Source: an uncultured Collinsella sp. | GTDB lineage: Bacteria; Actinomycetota; Coriobacteriia; Coriobacteriales; Coriobacteriaceae | Reading direction: 5' to 3' | Length of the DNA stretch: 18,964 bases | Assembly (NCBI GenBank): GCA_902475375.1 | Contig: CABRZC010000034.1 | Coordinates: forward strand, 1-18,964 | Part shown: one piece after another, positions 1 to 8,199 of the stretch | Layout: every line of letters starts with the position of its first letter | How positions within the stretch are numbered: position 1 is the stretch's first letter | Position numbers and translations under genes: made by a program | Notes under the pieces: generated by a model | The model's input: only the letters and a program-made list of their open reading frames with translations | What the model was told of the DNA's origin: nothing | Database searches by the model: none

Positions 1-531
1 GTCGCCTGCGGTGCTTTTCTCATTGCAGCACAAGGTCTAGGCGGCAATATGCCCATTGCGGGTATCGTCTGCGGTATCGCCTCGGCATTTTGCTATGCGC
101 TGATGGTCATCGCTAGCAAGGGTGCGCCACACATCGAAGGCCTCGAGAACTCCACGCTCCAGGTGAGCGCCGCCTTTGTGACCGCGCTGGTCCTCACGCT
201 CATCACGCAGGGCGCTCCCTCATTCCTGTCCGCCAGCGTCGCCGCCAGTATTGATTGGCACGCCGTCGTCATGCTCGGCGTCGTCAACACCGGCATCGGT
301 TGCCTGCTCTACTTTAGTGCCGTCGCCAAGCTGCCCGTCCAGACCGTCGCGGTCGTCGGCTACCTCGAGCCGCTTTCGGCCGTCGTGTTCTCGGCCGTCC
401 TTTTGGGCGAAGCCATAACACCGGTCCGCCTGATGGGTGCCGCGCTTATCATCGGCGGCGCGATTTTTTGCGAACTCGCCGGCAAACGCGCAAACGCCAA
501 GGCTGGCATCGCCCAGACAGCACGTGCTTAA
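1..531 (+). CDS. DMT-family (EamA) transporter, 3' part
   Basis: The frame is open from the first base of the window, so the gene begins outside it; the ATG at 49 is internal. About 176 C-terminal residues are visible. They form roughly five hydrophobic segments separated by short loops, ending in a basic tail (GKRANAKAGIAQTARA). The segment with KLPVQTVAVVGYLEPLSAVV followed by LLGEAITPVRLMGAALIIGG is typical of the second EamA repeat of drug/metabolite exporters, with a conserved Pro in the penultimate helix and a Glu after LLG. Proteins of this family sit in the cytoplasmic membrane with ten helices and export amino acids, metabolites or drugs. The substrate cannot be read from this part. 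A palindromic terminator-like hairpin follows at 566-589, so the gene probably ends its transcription unit before kup. Confidence 0.85.
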   Translation, partial: VACGAFLIAAQGLGGNMPIAGIVCGIASAFCYALMVIASKGAPHIEGLENSTLQVSAAFVTALVLTLITQGAPSFLSASVAASIDWHAVVMLGVVNTGIGCLLYFSAVAKLPVQTVAVVGYLEPLSAVVFSAVLLGEAITPVRLMGAALIIGGAIFCELAGKRANAKAGIAQTARA

Positions 532-565
532 AAGCCCCTGCTTTGAAATGCTACCTACGTACATA

Positions 566-589
566 AATAATCCCCAGCTGGGGATTATT
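566..589. terminator. Perfect 24-nt palindrome, probable bidirectional terminator
   Basis: The two 10-nt arms (AATAATCCCC and GGGGATTATT) are perfectly complementary around an AGCT centre. On either strand the GC stem is followed by ATTATT, a weak U-tract. It lies 35 nt past the exporter stop codon and about 100 nt before kup. A terminator is the simplest reading, but perfect symmetry would also fit an operator. Confidence 0.55.
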
Positions 590-646
590 GTCTAAAATAA
601 CCTGATGTGCCAAACTGCTCTTGTATGTATAAAGACGGCATAAAGA

Positions 647-667
647 TTATCTGTCCTAGACAGATAA
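647..667. promoter_or_regulatory. Inverted repeat before kup, possible operator or leader hairpin
   Basis: TTATCTGTC and GACAGATAA form a perfect 9-bp inverted repeat around CTA. It ends 22 nt before the preferred GTG start of kup and just upstream of its ribosome binding site. The position suits a repressor site or a leader hairpin controlling translation. No T-run follows, so it is not an intrinsic terminator. I could not match it to a known c-di-AMP (ydaO) or other potassium-linked riboswitch. Confidence 0.45.
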
Positions 668-677
668 CCGGATGTCT

Positions 678-684
678 AAGGGAG
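678..684 (+). promoter_or_regulatory. Ribosome binding site that sets the kup start at GTG 690
   Basis: AAGGGAG lies 5 nt before an in-frame GTG at 690. The in-frame ATG at 672 has no purine-rich sequence upstream, so the GTG is the better start. Confidence 0.6.
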
Positions 685-689
685 TCCAC

Positions 690-2921
690 GTGGCACACAA
701 CAAACTGGAGGCAAGCCCCCAAGACCAGCGTGGTCAAGGCGGGCACGGAGCCATCCCCCTCTCCGCTGGCATGCTGCTTGTAACGCTCGGCGTCGTCTAT
801 GGCGACATCGGCACGAGCCCCATGTACACCATGAAATCAATCGTCGCCAACAACGGCGGCATCGGTACCGTCAGCGAGGACATGATTCTGGGCGCGCTTT
901 CGCTCGTCATCTGGACCATGACGCTCGTGACCACGGTCAAGTACGTGGTAATCGCCATGAAGGCCGACAACCACAACGAAGGCGGCATCTTCGCCCTGTT
1001 TAGCCTGGTGCGAAAAGTGGCACCATGGCTGATCCTACCTGCCATGATCGGCGGCGCGGCGCTGCTCGCCGACGGCATCCTCACCCCCGCCGTCACGGTT
1101 ACCACGGCCATCGAGGGCTTGCGCACTATCGAGTGGGGCCATGCGCTTTTGGGTGACGGCCAGACCAACGTCATCATCATCACCATCATCATTATCTGCG
1201 GCCTGTTTGCCATGCAGCGCGCCGGTACCTCGTCGATCGGCAAGCTGTTCGGCCCGCTCATGACGCTGTGGTTCCTGTTCTTGGCTGGCGCCGGCCTGTT
1301 CAACATGCTCGGCAACCTGTCCATCCTACGCGCGCTCAACCCCATCCGCGGCATCATGTTCCTGTTCTCGCCCATCAACCACTCGGGCATCATGGTGCTC
1401 GGCTTCGTCTTCCTGTCGACGACCGGCGCCGAGGCGCTCTATTCGGACATGGGTCACGTGGGCAAGGCTAACATTTACGCATCCTGGCCGTTCGTAAAGG
1501 CAGCCCTCATCCTTAACTATCTGGGTCAGGGCGCTTGGCTGCTCGCCAACAATTCCAATCCCCAGATGCTCGCGATGGATATCGTCAACCCGTTCTATAT
1601 GATGCTCCCCGAGCCCCTGCGCCCCTTTGCCATCGTGCTTTCGGCCGTGGCGGCCATCATCGCCTCGCAGGCGCTCATCACCGGCTCGTTCTCGTTGGTT
1701 TCGGAGGCAACGCGCCTCAACCTTATGCCGCATCTGCGCATCCACTACCCCAGCGACACCAAGGGCCAACTCTATATTCCGCTCGTCAACAACATCATGT
1801 GGGTCGGCTGTATCTTCATCGTGCTGCTGTTCCAAAACTCCGAGCGCATGGAGAGCGCCTACGGCCTCGCCATTACCGTGACCATGCTCATGACCACGAC
1901 GCTTTTGACGAGCTACATCGCCGGCATCCTCAAGCACAAGCTGGGCGCCTGCGTCTTCGCCCTGCTCTTTGGTGCCATCGAGCTGTGCTTCTTCGCCTCG
2001 TGCCTCACCATGTTCTTTGACGGCGGCTATGTGATGATCTTCCTGGCCGCACTGCTGTTTGGCCTTATGTACGTGTGGCGCCGTGGCACCGCCATCGAGC
2101 GCACGCAGACGATCCTGCTGCCCGTCTCCAAGTACATCGATCAGCTCAACCGCCTGCGCAACGACGAGACCTATCCCGTGCTCGCCGACAATCTGGTATT
2201 TCTCACCAACAGCCCCGACCCGCTCACACTCGACCGCGACGTGCTCTATTCCATCCTGGACAAGCACCCCAAGCGCGCCAAGGCATATTGGTTCATCAAC
2301 GTGCACGTTACCGACGAACCCTATACGCACGAGTATTCCGTCGAGACCTTTGGCACGGACTTTTTATTCCGCGTGCGCCTGGACCTGGGCTTTAAGGTCA
2401 ACCAGCGCGTTAATGCCTACCTGCGTCAGATCGTCGGCGACTTGATGGCATCGGGCGAGCTGCCGCCGCAACATCACACCTACTCCATCTACGAGACGCG
2501 CGGTAACGTGGGCGACTTCCGCTTTTGCATGCTGCGCAAGATGCTTGCCCCCGAAACGGACATCAACCGCAATGACCACCGCGTGATGGCCATCAAGTAC
2601 GCCGTCCGCCGCGCCTGCGGAAGCCCGGCACGCTGGTACGGTCTCGAGAACTCGGCCATCATCATTGAGTACGTACCGCTCTTTGCCCGCATGCGCCCGG
2701 CCGTCAAACTTGTGCGCACCCAGGTGCCGCTCGAGGTTCAGATCGAAGAGGCCGAGGAAATGGAGGTCGACATCTTCTCGGACGACTTGGTCAACGGCAA
2801 CGAGGCCGGCAAGAGCATGAACGTCGATCCCACCGAGTTGCTCGAGAGCGTCGCCGATACGCCCGAACAGCAACAGCTCGACGGCCTCGAGAGCGAACAA
2901 CTCAACGACGTCAACTTCTAG
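690..2921 (+). CDS. kup: Kup-family low-affinity potassium transporter
   Basis: Kup/HAK proteins take up K+ with protons across the cytoplasmic membrane. The family signature GVVYGDIGTSPMYT is near residues 34-47. About twelve hydrophobic segments follow up to roughly residue 465, including the acidic motif GAEALYSDMGHVG. A cytoplasmic C-terminal domain follows, with the family pattern PKRAKAYWFINVHVTDEPYT. At 743 residues it is longer than E. coli Kup (about 622). The extra length is mainly an acidic tail rich in Glu, Asp and Gln. I chose GTG 690 over ATG 672 because AAGGGAG lies 5 nt upstream of it; the ATG would add six residues. The gene stands alone between palindromes upstream and a strong hairpin terminator downstream, facing the bile salt hydrolase gene. 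Confidence 0.95.
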   Translation: MAHNKLEASPQDQRGQGGHGAIPLSAGMLLVTLGVVYGDIGTSPMYTMKSIVANNGGIGTVSEDMILGALSLVIWTMTLVTTVKYVVIAMKADNHNEGGIFALFSLVRKVAPWLILPAMIGGAALLADGILTPAVTVTTAIEGLRTIEWGHALLGDGQTNVIIITIIIICGLFAMQRAGTSSIGKLFGPLMTLWFLFLAGAGLFNMLGNLSILRALNPIRGIMFLFSPINHSGIMVLGFVFLSTTGAEALYSDMGHVGKANIYASWPFVKAALILNYLGQGAWLLANNSNPQMLAMDIVNPFYMMLPEPLRPFAIVLSAVAAIIASQALITGSFSLVSEATRLNLMPHLRIHYPSDTKGQLYIPLVNNIMWVGCIFIVLLFQNSERMESAYGLAITVTMLMTTTLLTSYIAGILKHKLGACVFALLFGAIELCFFASCLTMFFDGGYVMIFLAALLFGLMYVWRRGTAIERTQTILLPVSKYIDQLNRLRNDETYPVLADNLVFLTNSPDPLTLDRDVLYSILDKHPKRAKAYWFINVHVTDEPYTHEYSVETFGTDFLFRVRLDLGFKVNQRVNAYLRQIVGDLMASGELPPQHHTYSIYETRGNVGDFRFCMLRKMLAPETDINRNDHRVMAIKYAVRRACGSPARWYGLENSAIIIEYVPLFARMRPAVKLVRTQVPLEVQIEEAEEMEVDIFSDDLVNGNEAGKSMNVDPTELLESVADTPEQQQLDGLESEQLNDVNF

Positions 2922-2941
2922 CGACGTCACAAATCAACGAC

Positions 2942-2983
2942 AGCGGCCCTGCACCTCGCGAGAGATGCAGGGCCGCTTTGCAT
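2942..2983. terminator. Bidirectional intrinsic terminator between kup and bile salt hydrolase
   Basis: A 12-bp perfect stem (AGCGGCCCTGCA with TGCAGGGCCGCT) encloses a 12-nt loop and is followed by TTGCATT on the plus strand. It lies between two convergent genes and can serve both. Confidence 0.8.
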
Positions 2984-3000
2984 TGCAGTAAAGCTATCGG

Positions 3001-3966
3001 CTACGAACGACGCGGCTCGGGAACCACGAGCCTATCGGGACTCGCGCCCTCGGCATCTGTCAGGCTCACGTAGCGAATCGACGGATCCTCATACATCGCG
3101 TAGTAATAATTGCCCGTGCGCGCGCTAAAGCATCCGGTGTAGATAGTCTTCTCGAACTTGCCATCGCCCATCCTGGACGCCCCCTCAATCATTACCACGC
3201 CTTCGAGCGAGCGGAACATACGGACGACGTTTTCGGTCTCGCTCTCCTTTTGCGGGTAATTGGCATTGAGGTACGCCGCCTTTACAAAACGGCTCGGTGA
3301 ATAGCAGTCACCCGGAATACCGCGCATGCCGGCACCCGCGCCATAGGGCTTGAGCTCGGCGCCACGCCATGTCGCCGTCTGCGGAAAATCGCTTGTGGCA
3401 GTGATATAGGTGCGCAGGTTTTCCATGTGCCACGGGAAGGTCGGCTGGTTGGCAAGGGTGTCGACCGGATCGTCGTATACATGCAGGCCGTCAGCCATCA
3501 TCTCGACCACGATGCTGCGCTGGCTGTCGCCGATAATCCAATGGAGCAGCGACACGCCCAGCCCCTCTCCGGCAGATTTGGCGACAATCACCGTGTCGCG
3601 CAGCGCGGCCTCGACCTCATCGACCGTCGAGAACGTCGCTGCCACCCACAGGGGAAACTCATAGGCCGCGATATTGGTCTTTCCATCAACCGGCCCCTCG
3701 GCATACTCGGCATAACCCGGGAAATTGAGACCCGCCACGGCGAGGCCCGCATCGTTGCCGCAATCGAAGAACATAGGGTAGTTCTTGTAATCGATGCACA
3801 TACCGATCACCGCGTGTACCGCCGTCGCGTCGTCGATAAACGAATACGGGATGTGAAACCCGCGCGGCATCACGCGAACCTGTTGGCCGTAGTCAAAGCT
3901 CCAGTCGAGGTTGCGGCCCAGATACATGTGACCAGAATTATCGGTAAATCGGATACTCGTACACAT
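3001..3966 (-). CDS. bsh: Bile salt hydrolase (choloylglycine hydrolase family)
   Basis: This Ntn-hydrolase cleaves the amide bond of glycine- or taurine-conjugated bile acids. The start at 3966 is set by GGAGG (3971-3975) just upstream, and it gives MCTSIRF. After Met removal, Cys2 is the N-terminal nucleophile; a longer frame to 4029 would bury it. The other family residues are present: Arg18 and Asp21 (GRNLDW), Asn81 (GLNFPGY), Asn173 (ANQPTF) and Arg226 (SPSRF). Asn rather than Tyr at the Asn81 position is the usual mark separating bile salt hydrolases from penicillin V acylases. The length of 321 residues is normal for the family. No signal peptide is seen, so it should be cytoplasmic. 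Preference for glyco- or tauro-conjugates cannot be judged from the sequence. Confidence 0.93.
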   Translation of the reverse strand: MCTSIRFTDNSGHMYLGRNLDWSFDYGQQVRVMPRGFHIPYSFIDDATAVHAVIGMCIDYKNYPMFFDCGNDAGLAVAGLNFPGYAEYAEGPVDGKTNIAAYEFPLWVAATFSTVDEVEAALRDTVIVAKSAGEGLGVSLLHWIIGDSQRSIVVEMMADGLHVYDDPVDTLANQPTFPWHMENLRTYITATSDFPQTATWRGAELKPYGAGAGMRGIPGDCYSPSRFVKAAYLNANYPQKESETENVVRMFRSLEGVVMIEGASRMGDGKFEKTIYTGCFSARTGNYYYAMYEDPSIRYVSLTDAEGASPDRLVVPEPRRS

Positions 3967-4033
3967 GGCGCCTCCTAGCTTTACGTTCTTGCTAAGTTCA
4001 TTGTCTCCAAACAAAAAGGCGCTAAACACAAAA

Positions 4034-4065
4034 GCCCGGACATGACAACAATGTCATGCCCGGGC
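4034..4065 (-). terminator. Intrinsic terminator of the deformylase-like gene
   Basis: A 14-bp stem (arms 4034-4047 and 4052-4065) has a 4-nt loop. Its single irregular pair is A-C on the plus strand but a G-U wobble on the minus strand. On the minus strand it runs into TTTTGTGTTT. Both features point to the minus strand, about 30 nt past the stop codon at 4098. Confidence 0.8.
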
Positions 4066-4097
4066 CAAAAGAGACGAAGTGCGGTGCTGTAGTCACC

Positions 4098-4517
4098 CTA
4101 GACAAGTTTACCTTGGCAGTGGTCGATCATATGCTGGATCATCTGTGCCTCAAAGCCCGCGTAGTCACGGCGGCACTCCTTCATCTTGCCGTCGACAATC
4201 TGGTCAAAGGCAACCTTGCACTTGATATAGCGCGTGGACTTGGTGACCTCCTCGTGCGTCAGGCAGCTCTCCTCCATCTTGCTGGCGCCCAGGCCAAACA
4301 CCAAACGGGGGTTGTAGAGCACGTGGGGCTCGCCGGCGTCGTCCAGATAGACGCAAACCTTCTTGGTAACGCCAATCTGGTTAGCGGCAAGGCAGCCGGC
4401 ATCGTCGAGCGACTTGATGGTATCGATCAGGTCCTGTGCGACCGACTCGTCCTCGACGGTCGCAACCTCGCAACGCTGGGACAGGATAGCCTCGTCGTGG
4501 CAAAGCTCTTTAATCAT
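4098..4517 (-). CDS. Peptide deformylase-like protein lacking the catalytic Glu
   Basis: The 139-residue protein matches the short, peptide-deformylase-like family found in clostridia and streptococci. Motif 1 is GCLAANQIG (41-49, with Gln47), motif 2 is EESCLT with Cys85, and motif 3 is QHMIDH (128-133). The metal ligands Cys85, His129 and His133 are all present. Active deformylases have HExxH in motif 3; here residue 130 is Met (codon atg read directly), so the general acid/base Glu is missing. It may therefore be inactive on N-formyl-methionine or have another role. The start at 4517 is preferred because GGAGG (4523-4527) lies 5 nt upstream; the ATG at 4529 has no such site. An orthodox deformylase would be expected elsewhere in the genome. 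Confidence 0.85.
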   Translation of the reverse strand: MIKELCHDEAILSQRCEVATVEDESVAQDLIDTIKSLDDAGCLAANQIGVTKKVCVYLDDAGEPHVLYNPRLVFGLGASKMEESCLTHEEVTKSTRYIKCKVAFDQIVDGKMKECRRDYAGFEAQMIQHMIDHCQGKLV

Positions 4518-4710
4518 ACGTTCCTCCATAGGGGTCGTTGTAACCGCTTAAGTATACGGTACCCATACATTTTCATGCGAAAAATACCGTCCGTCTGCTA
4601 CAAAGCGCCGAACATCAACATGCGAGGAACAACAGCGTCGTAAAGGGGCTATAGTGGGTGAGTTCGTGTCAATCGGCCTAAACTCGGGGCCGAACAAGGA
4701 AAGGGTATGC

Positions 4711-6021
4711 ATGGACGAACTATTTCACGTCAGCGAGCGCAAGTCCACAATCGGGACCGAACTCCGCGCTGGACTGACAACATTCCTGGCAATGGCCTAC
4801 ATCATCGCCGTCAACCCCGCGGTGCTCTCGGGCGCTGGCATCGATGCGGGAGCGCTCGCCTGCGCCACCTGCCTGGGCGCCGGCATCATGACCATCTGCA
4901 TGGGCATCTTCGCCAACCGCCCGCTCGCCTGCGCGTCGGGCTTAGGCGTCAACGCGATGATCGCTGGAATCGCCACCACCGTCTGCGGCGGTGACTGGCA
5001 CGTGGCCATGAGCGTTATCTTCCTCGAGGGTATCGTCATCTTGCTGCTCGTGCTTTGTGGCCTGCGCGAGGCCATCATGGACGCCATCCCGGTTGTCCTG
5101 CGTCACGCCATCTCGGTGGGTCTGGGCCTGTTCATCGCCATGATTGGCCTGTGCGATGCCGGCATTATCACCGCTGGCGCCGGTACACTCGTCGGTCTGG
5201 GCGACATCACCTCCCCCACCTTTATCGTCGGCATCATCTCCATCATCGTGACGGTCGCTCTGGCTTCTCGTAACGTGCCGGGCTCGCTGCTCATCGGCAT
5301 CATCGTCGCCGTTATCGCCGGTATCCCCCTGGGTGTGACCCAGGCTCCGACCGGTATCATCGCCCCGCTCGACTTCTCGAGCATCGGCGGCCCCATCGCC
5401 GACGCCGGCGGCGTGCCCGCCATCGTCAAGGTCCTTACCGACCCCGCGCTCCTCGTCATCTCGTTCTCGCTGCTCATGAGTGACTTCTTCGACACCATGG
5501 GCACCGCGATGGCCGTGGCCAAGCAGGGCGAGTTCCTCACCGACGACGGCAACGTCGAGAACATCAAGGAGATCCTGATCGTCGACTCCGCCGCCGCTGC
5601 CGTGGGCGGTTTCATGGGCGTCTCCTCCATCACCACCTTCGTCGAGTCCACCTCTGGCGCTGCCGACGGTGGCCGCACGGGCCTCACCTCCGTCACGACC
5701 GGCGTGCTGTTTATCCTCGCCGCGTTCTTCTCCCCCGTCGTCTCCATCGTTTCCAGCGCCGCCACTTGCGGTGCCCTGGTCTACGTCGGCTACCTCATGA
5801 TGAGCGAGGCCTCCGAGATCGACTGGTCCGATGTCTCCGAGGGTTTCCCGGCGTTTATGATCGTCGCGGGCGTGCCCTTCACCTACTCCATCTCTGCCGG
5901 CATTGGCCTGGGCTTTATCGCCTACGTGGTCGTCGCACTCTTTAAGGGCGAGGCCTCCAAGATCAAGCCGCTCATGTGGATCGCGGCCCTTGCCTTCCTC
6001 GTCTACTTCTTCGTGGCGTAA
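4711..6021 (+). CDS. NCS2 purine permease of the AzgA/PbuG type
   Basis: This is a 436-residue, roughly 14-helix nucleobase transporter, likely importing guanine, hypoxanthine or adenine with protons across the cytoplasmic membrane. AzgA-type signatures are ELRAGLTTFLAMAYIIAVNP near 17-36, ASGLGVNAMIAG (75-86), SDFFDTMGT (257-265) and TTFVESTSGAADGGRTGLT (308-326). These set it apart from the UraA-type permease at 11009-12343. The start at 4711 follows GGAAAGGG at 4698-4705; the GTG at 4654 would add 19 hydrophilic residues with no support. A TATAGT hexamer at 4650-4655 could be its -10 box, though I see no good -35. The last 14 codons plus stop are repeated almost exactly at 8041-8085. An intrinsic terminator follows at 6049. 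Confidence 0.92.
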   Translation: MDELFHVSERKSTIGTELRAGLTTFLAMAYIIAVNPAVLSGAGIDAGALACATCLGAGIMTICMGIFANRPLACASGLGVNAMIAGIATTVCGGDWHVAMSVIFLEGIVILLLVLCGLREAIMDAIPVVLRHAISVGLGLFIAMIGLCDAGIITAGAGTLVGLGDITSPTFIVGIISIIVTVALASRNVPGSLLIGIIVAVIAGIPLGVTQAPTGIIAPLDFSSIGGPIADAGGVPAIVKVLTDPALLVISFSLLMSDFFDTMGTAMAVAKQGEFLTDDGNVENIKEILIVDSAAAAVGGFMGVSSITTFVESTSGAADGGRTGLTSVTTGVLFILAAFFSPVVSIVSSAATCGALVYVGYLMMSEASEIDWSDVSEGFPAFMIVAGVPFTYSISAGIGLGFIAYVVVALFKGEASKIKPLMWIAALAFLVYFFVA

Positions 6022-6048
6022 CGGCATAGTCTGCTAAAGCAAAACACC

Positions 6049-6090
6049 AAAGCGCGGAGTCGCATCGAGCGGCTCCGCGCTTTTCTTTTA
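6049..6090 (+). terminator. Intrinsic terminator of the NCS2 purine permease gene
   Basis: A 15-bp stem with one U-G wobble (6049-6063 with 6069-6083) has a 5-nt loop and is followed by TTTTCTTTT. A decayed copy of the same hairpin lies at 8112-8150. Confidence 0.9.
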
Positions 6091-6140
6091 AAGCCAGGCA
6101 ACGCACGGGCGCGCGATGTATTGCTCCCCGAATTATTGGA

Positions 6141-6172
6141 CATTTTGCCCTCCAAACGGCACTACCGCCGGC
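6141..6172 (+). promoter_or_regulatory. Conserved 32-nt upstream element, copy 1
   Basis: These 32 nt are identical to 8200-8231. Both copies sit at the same distance (59 nt from element end to ATG) upstream of the two surface-protein genes, while the flanking non-coding sequence has diverged. The element contains TGCC-N8-GGCA. It may be part of a promoter, operator or leader; the role is inferred only from its conservation and position. Confidence 0.4.
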
Positions 6173-6230
6173 TACATCTTGCAGATATGCTGAGCGTAAT
6201 CGCATAGGCCCTATGAGGATGGGAGTAACC

Positions 6231-8018
6231 ATGGCCGCCTTGTTCACGACCCCCAAGCGCAATGACAAGACCTCTGGAGCCCATTTTGTCGAGCCCGACG
6301 TACGCCGTCGCACGCTGCTCGCACACGGCAGCTGGCGCCGCGTGACACGCCGCATCGTTGTAGGCGCCGTATGCGCGCTCACGGCAAGCTCGCTGCTCAT
6401 GCCGAGCGTCTCACTCGCGGCCGAGTGGGTGGACGTTGGCGGCGTCCGCCACGAAGCGGCCGCGGGACCCACGGGAGACGCCGCCGGCACCTGGAGCTGG
6501 GACGGCGCCGACGACATGAAGCTCAACGGCTATAACGGCGGCGCAATCCAGGCTGCAGGCAAGCTCAACATTGTCTACGAGGGCAAGAACACCGTGAAAA
6601 CCGAGCCCGATTACACCGGAGCCGCCATCAAGGCGAAGGATGGCACTAGCCAGAAAGCAGAGTTGAACATAACGAACTCGAATAGCACGGATGAGCTCAA
6701 TGTGACAGCCGAGGCCGATGCAATTAAGTCCACAGGCGACCTCTCCATTTCTGGCCCAGGCACTGTGAACACCACAAGCACCTCTTCCGACGGAATTGAG
6801 GCAAAGGGCGATCTCTCTATCACAGGCTCGGGCACTGTGAATGCAACGGGCGGTACCGAAGGCATCCAATCCAAGGGCAAGACCACCATCGATTCTTCCG
6901 GCACAGTGATCGCTAAAGGAGACGAAGGTTACGGCATCGCCGCGGGCAGTGACCTGACCATCAAAGGCGGTGGCAAGGTAGAAGCAAGCTCGATAGAAGA
7001 AACGGGGATTTGGGCTGACGACGGCATTAACATCTCGGGCGGCAGCCAGGTTAAGGCAAACTCCGAAGGAGATCTTGCCGTCGACACTGAGGGCAGTCTC
7101 GCGGTCACGAACGCCTCCCTTGACGCAAGCGGTGTTGAATATGGTGTCTATGCCTACAAGGGCGTTACGCTCGATCACGCGACCGTGACGGTCCGTACAA
7201 GCGCGAGCGGCGGCCAGGCCATCGCCCTCATCACTGACGGGGACGACATCGTCATCAAGAATGGTTCCATCGTGGACGCGTTCGCGGAAGGCAAATTCTC
7301 GGTTGCAATCTCTACCAGAAACCACCAGCCAAACGTCGCTGGCGGCCACATCTACATCAGCGACTCCGTTGTTAAGGCTATAGCTCGCTATATCGAGACC
7401 GGTGGCGATGGCCCCGATCACTACAGCAACGACCAAAGCGGCGAGGTCATTCCCGAGCATAGGGGCGTGAACATCGGCATCTTTGCCCGGACCGAGGAGG
7501 GCATCACGCCCGCGACCATCTCGATCGTCCGCAGTAAGGTCACAGCTGAGGGAGACACGGCGGCAATCTTCGCCCTTGCCACGAGCGCGGACGGCGAGAC
7601 AATCGGCACCATCGAGATCGAAGGCGCTCCCATCCAGACGCCCACAGGCGGCAAGATCATTGGCTATCGCAACAAGGAAGAACGCGACGACGGCATCTTC
7701 TACGAGGTGGGTCAAACCATCGGCACGGGCGACGCTGTGATCGACTCCCCCTATAACGAAGCAGTCGCCAAGAGCACGGCCATCGTGCCTCCCGAGGAAA
7801 CCAAGCCCGAGGAGAAGCCAGGCGAGACCAAGCCCGAGGGTTCTAAGTCCGAGGGCACGAAGACGACCAAGACCGTTGCAGTTGCAGCCACGGGAGCCAA
7901 GACCACCGGCAAGCTCGCGGCAACCGGCGACGCCTCGAGCGCAGCCATCGTGGCAGCCGCCCTTGCGGGAACAGCCGCCATCGCCGCGGGCGCCGTGGTG
8001 AGCCGCAAGCGCTCGTAA
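6231..8018 (+). CDS. Sortase-anchored beta-helix surface protein, copy 1
   Basis: The 595-residue precursor has an extended signal peptide: a basic stretch up to residue 41, a hydrophobic core at about 42-60, and a likely cut near SLA-A at 63-64. Residues about 160-321 are 22-24-residue repeats of the type DGIEAKGDLSITGSGTVNAT, the pattern of a right-handed beta-helix like that of the Cthe_2159 carbohydrate-binding family. After a further domain comes a Pro/Glu/Lys-rich wall-spanning linker. It ends with LAATGD (562-567), a hydrophobic stretch and RKRS, a variant LPxTG sorting signal. It is therefore probably cell-wall anchored and may bind glycans or other ligands; the ligand is unknown. The start is ATG 6231, after GGGAG, rather than ATG 6213. 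By eye about two thirds of residues match the next gene. Confidence 0.85.
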   Translation: MAALFTTPKRNDKTSGAHFVEPDVRRRTLLAHGSWRRVTRRIVVGAVCALTASSLLMPSVSLAAEWVDVGGVRHEAAAGPTGDAAGTWSWDGADDMKLNGYNGGAIQAAGKLNIVYEGKNTVKTEPDYTGAAIKAKDGTSQKAELNITNSNSTDELNVTAEADAIKSTGDLSISGPGTVNTTSTSSDGIEAKGDLSITGSGTVNATGGTEGIQSKGKTTIDSSGTVIAKGDEGYGIAAGSDLTIKGGGKVEASSIEETGIWADDGINISGGSQVKANSEGDLAVDTEGSLAVTNASLDASGVEYGVYAYKGVTLDHATVTVRTSASGGQAIALITDGDDIVIKNGSIVDAFAEGKFSVAISTRNHQPNVAGGHIYISDSVVKAIARYIETGGDGPDHYSNDQSGEVIPEHRGVNIGIFARTEEGITPATISIVRSKVTAEGDTAAIFALATSADGETIGTIEIEGAPIQTPTGGKIIGYRNKEERDDGIFYEVGQTIGTGDAVIDSPYNEAVAKSTAIVPPEETKPEEKPGETKPEGSKSEGTKTTKTVAVAATGAKTTGKLAATGDASSAAIVAAALAGTAAIAAGAVVSRKRS

Positions 8019-8040
8019 ACACTTTTTCGCACGGGACGGG

Positions 8041-8085
8041 TGGATCGCGGCCCTTGCCTTCCTCGTCTACTTCTTCGTAGCGTAA
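8041..8085 (+). pseudogene. Duplicated 3' end of the NCS2 permease gene
   Basis: This 45-nt stretch reads WIAALAFLVYFFVA and a stop. It matches the last 14 codons and stop of the permease at 5977-6021 with one silent change (gtg to gta). It has no start or rest of gene. It is followed by a decayed copy of the permease terminator. It marks the left end of a duplicated unit about 2.06 kb long. Confidence 0.9.
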
Positions 8086-8111
8086 GGGCAAGGCTGCAAA
8101 AGCTGAACAAT

Positions 8112-8150
8112 AAAGCGCAGAGTCGCCATGCGGCCCCGCGCTTTTCTTTT
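8112..8150 (+). terminator. Decayed copy of the permease terminator
   Basis: AAAGCGC at 8112-8118 pairs with GCGCTTT at 8138-8144, followed by CTTTT. The inner stem has lost several pairs compared with the copy at 6049-6090. It could still act as a weak terminator for the first surface-protein gene. Confidence 0.6.
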
Positions 8151-8199
8151 AGCGCCGGTCCCTGCGCCGGCGTGCGGCCTATTTCTCCCCCATTTTGGC

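Noticed and set aside
532..689. Possible c-di-AMP (ydaO) riboswitch before kup
   Set aside because: The leader is short and its conserved core could not be found; only the two palindromes are visible.
1326..2330. Long minus-strand frame inside kup
   Set aside because: It is a shadow of the GC-rich kup gene, with biased His/Glu/Asp/Gly composition and no family resemblance. The same holds for the minus-strand frames inside the NCS2 and surface-protein genes.
3967..4029. N-terminal extension of the bile salt hydrolase
   Set aside because: It would place residues before the nucleophile Cys2, which must become N-terminal; GGAGG lies just before ATG 3966.
4530..4710. Possible purine riboswitch before the NCS2 permease
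   Set aside because: No conserved purine aptamer core was recognised; only a short 6-bp hairpin near 4673-4694 and a -10-like TATAGT are visible.
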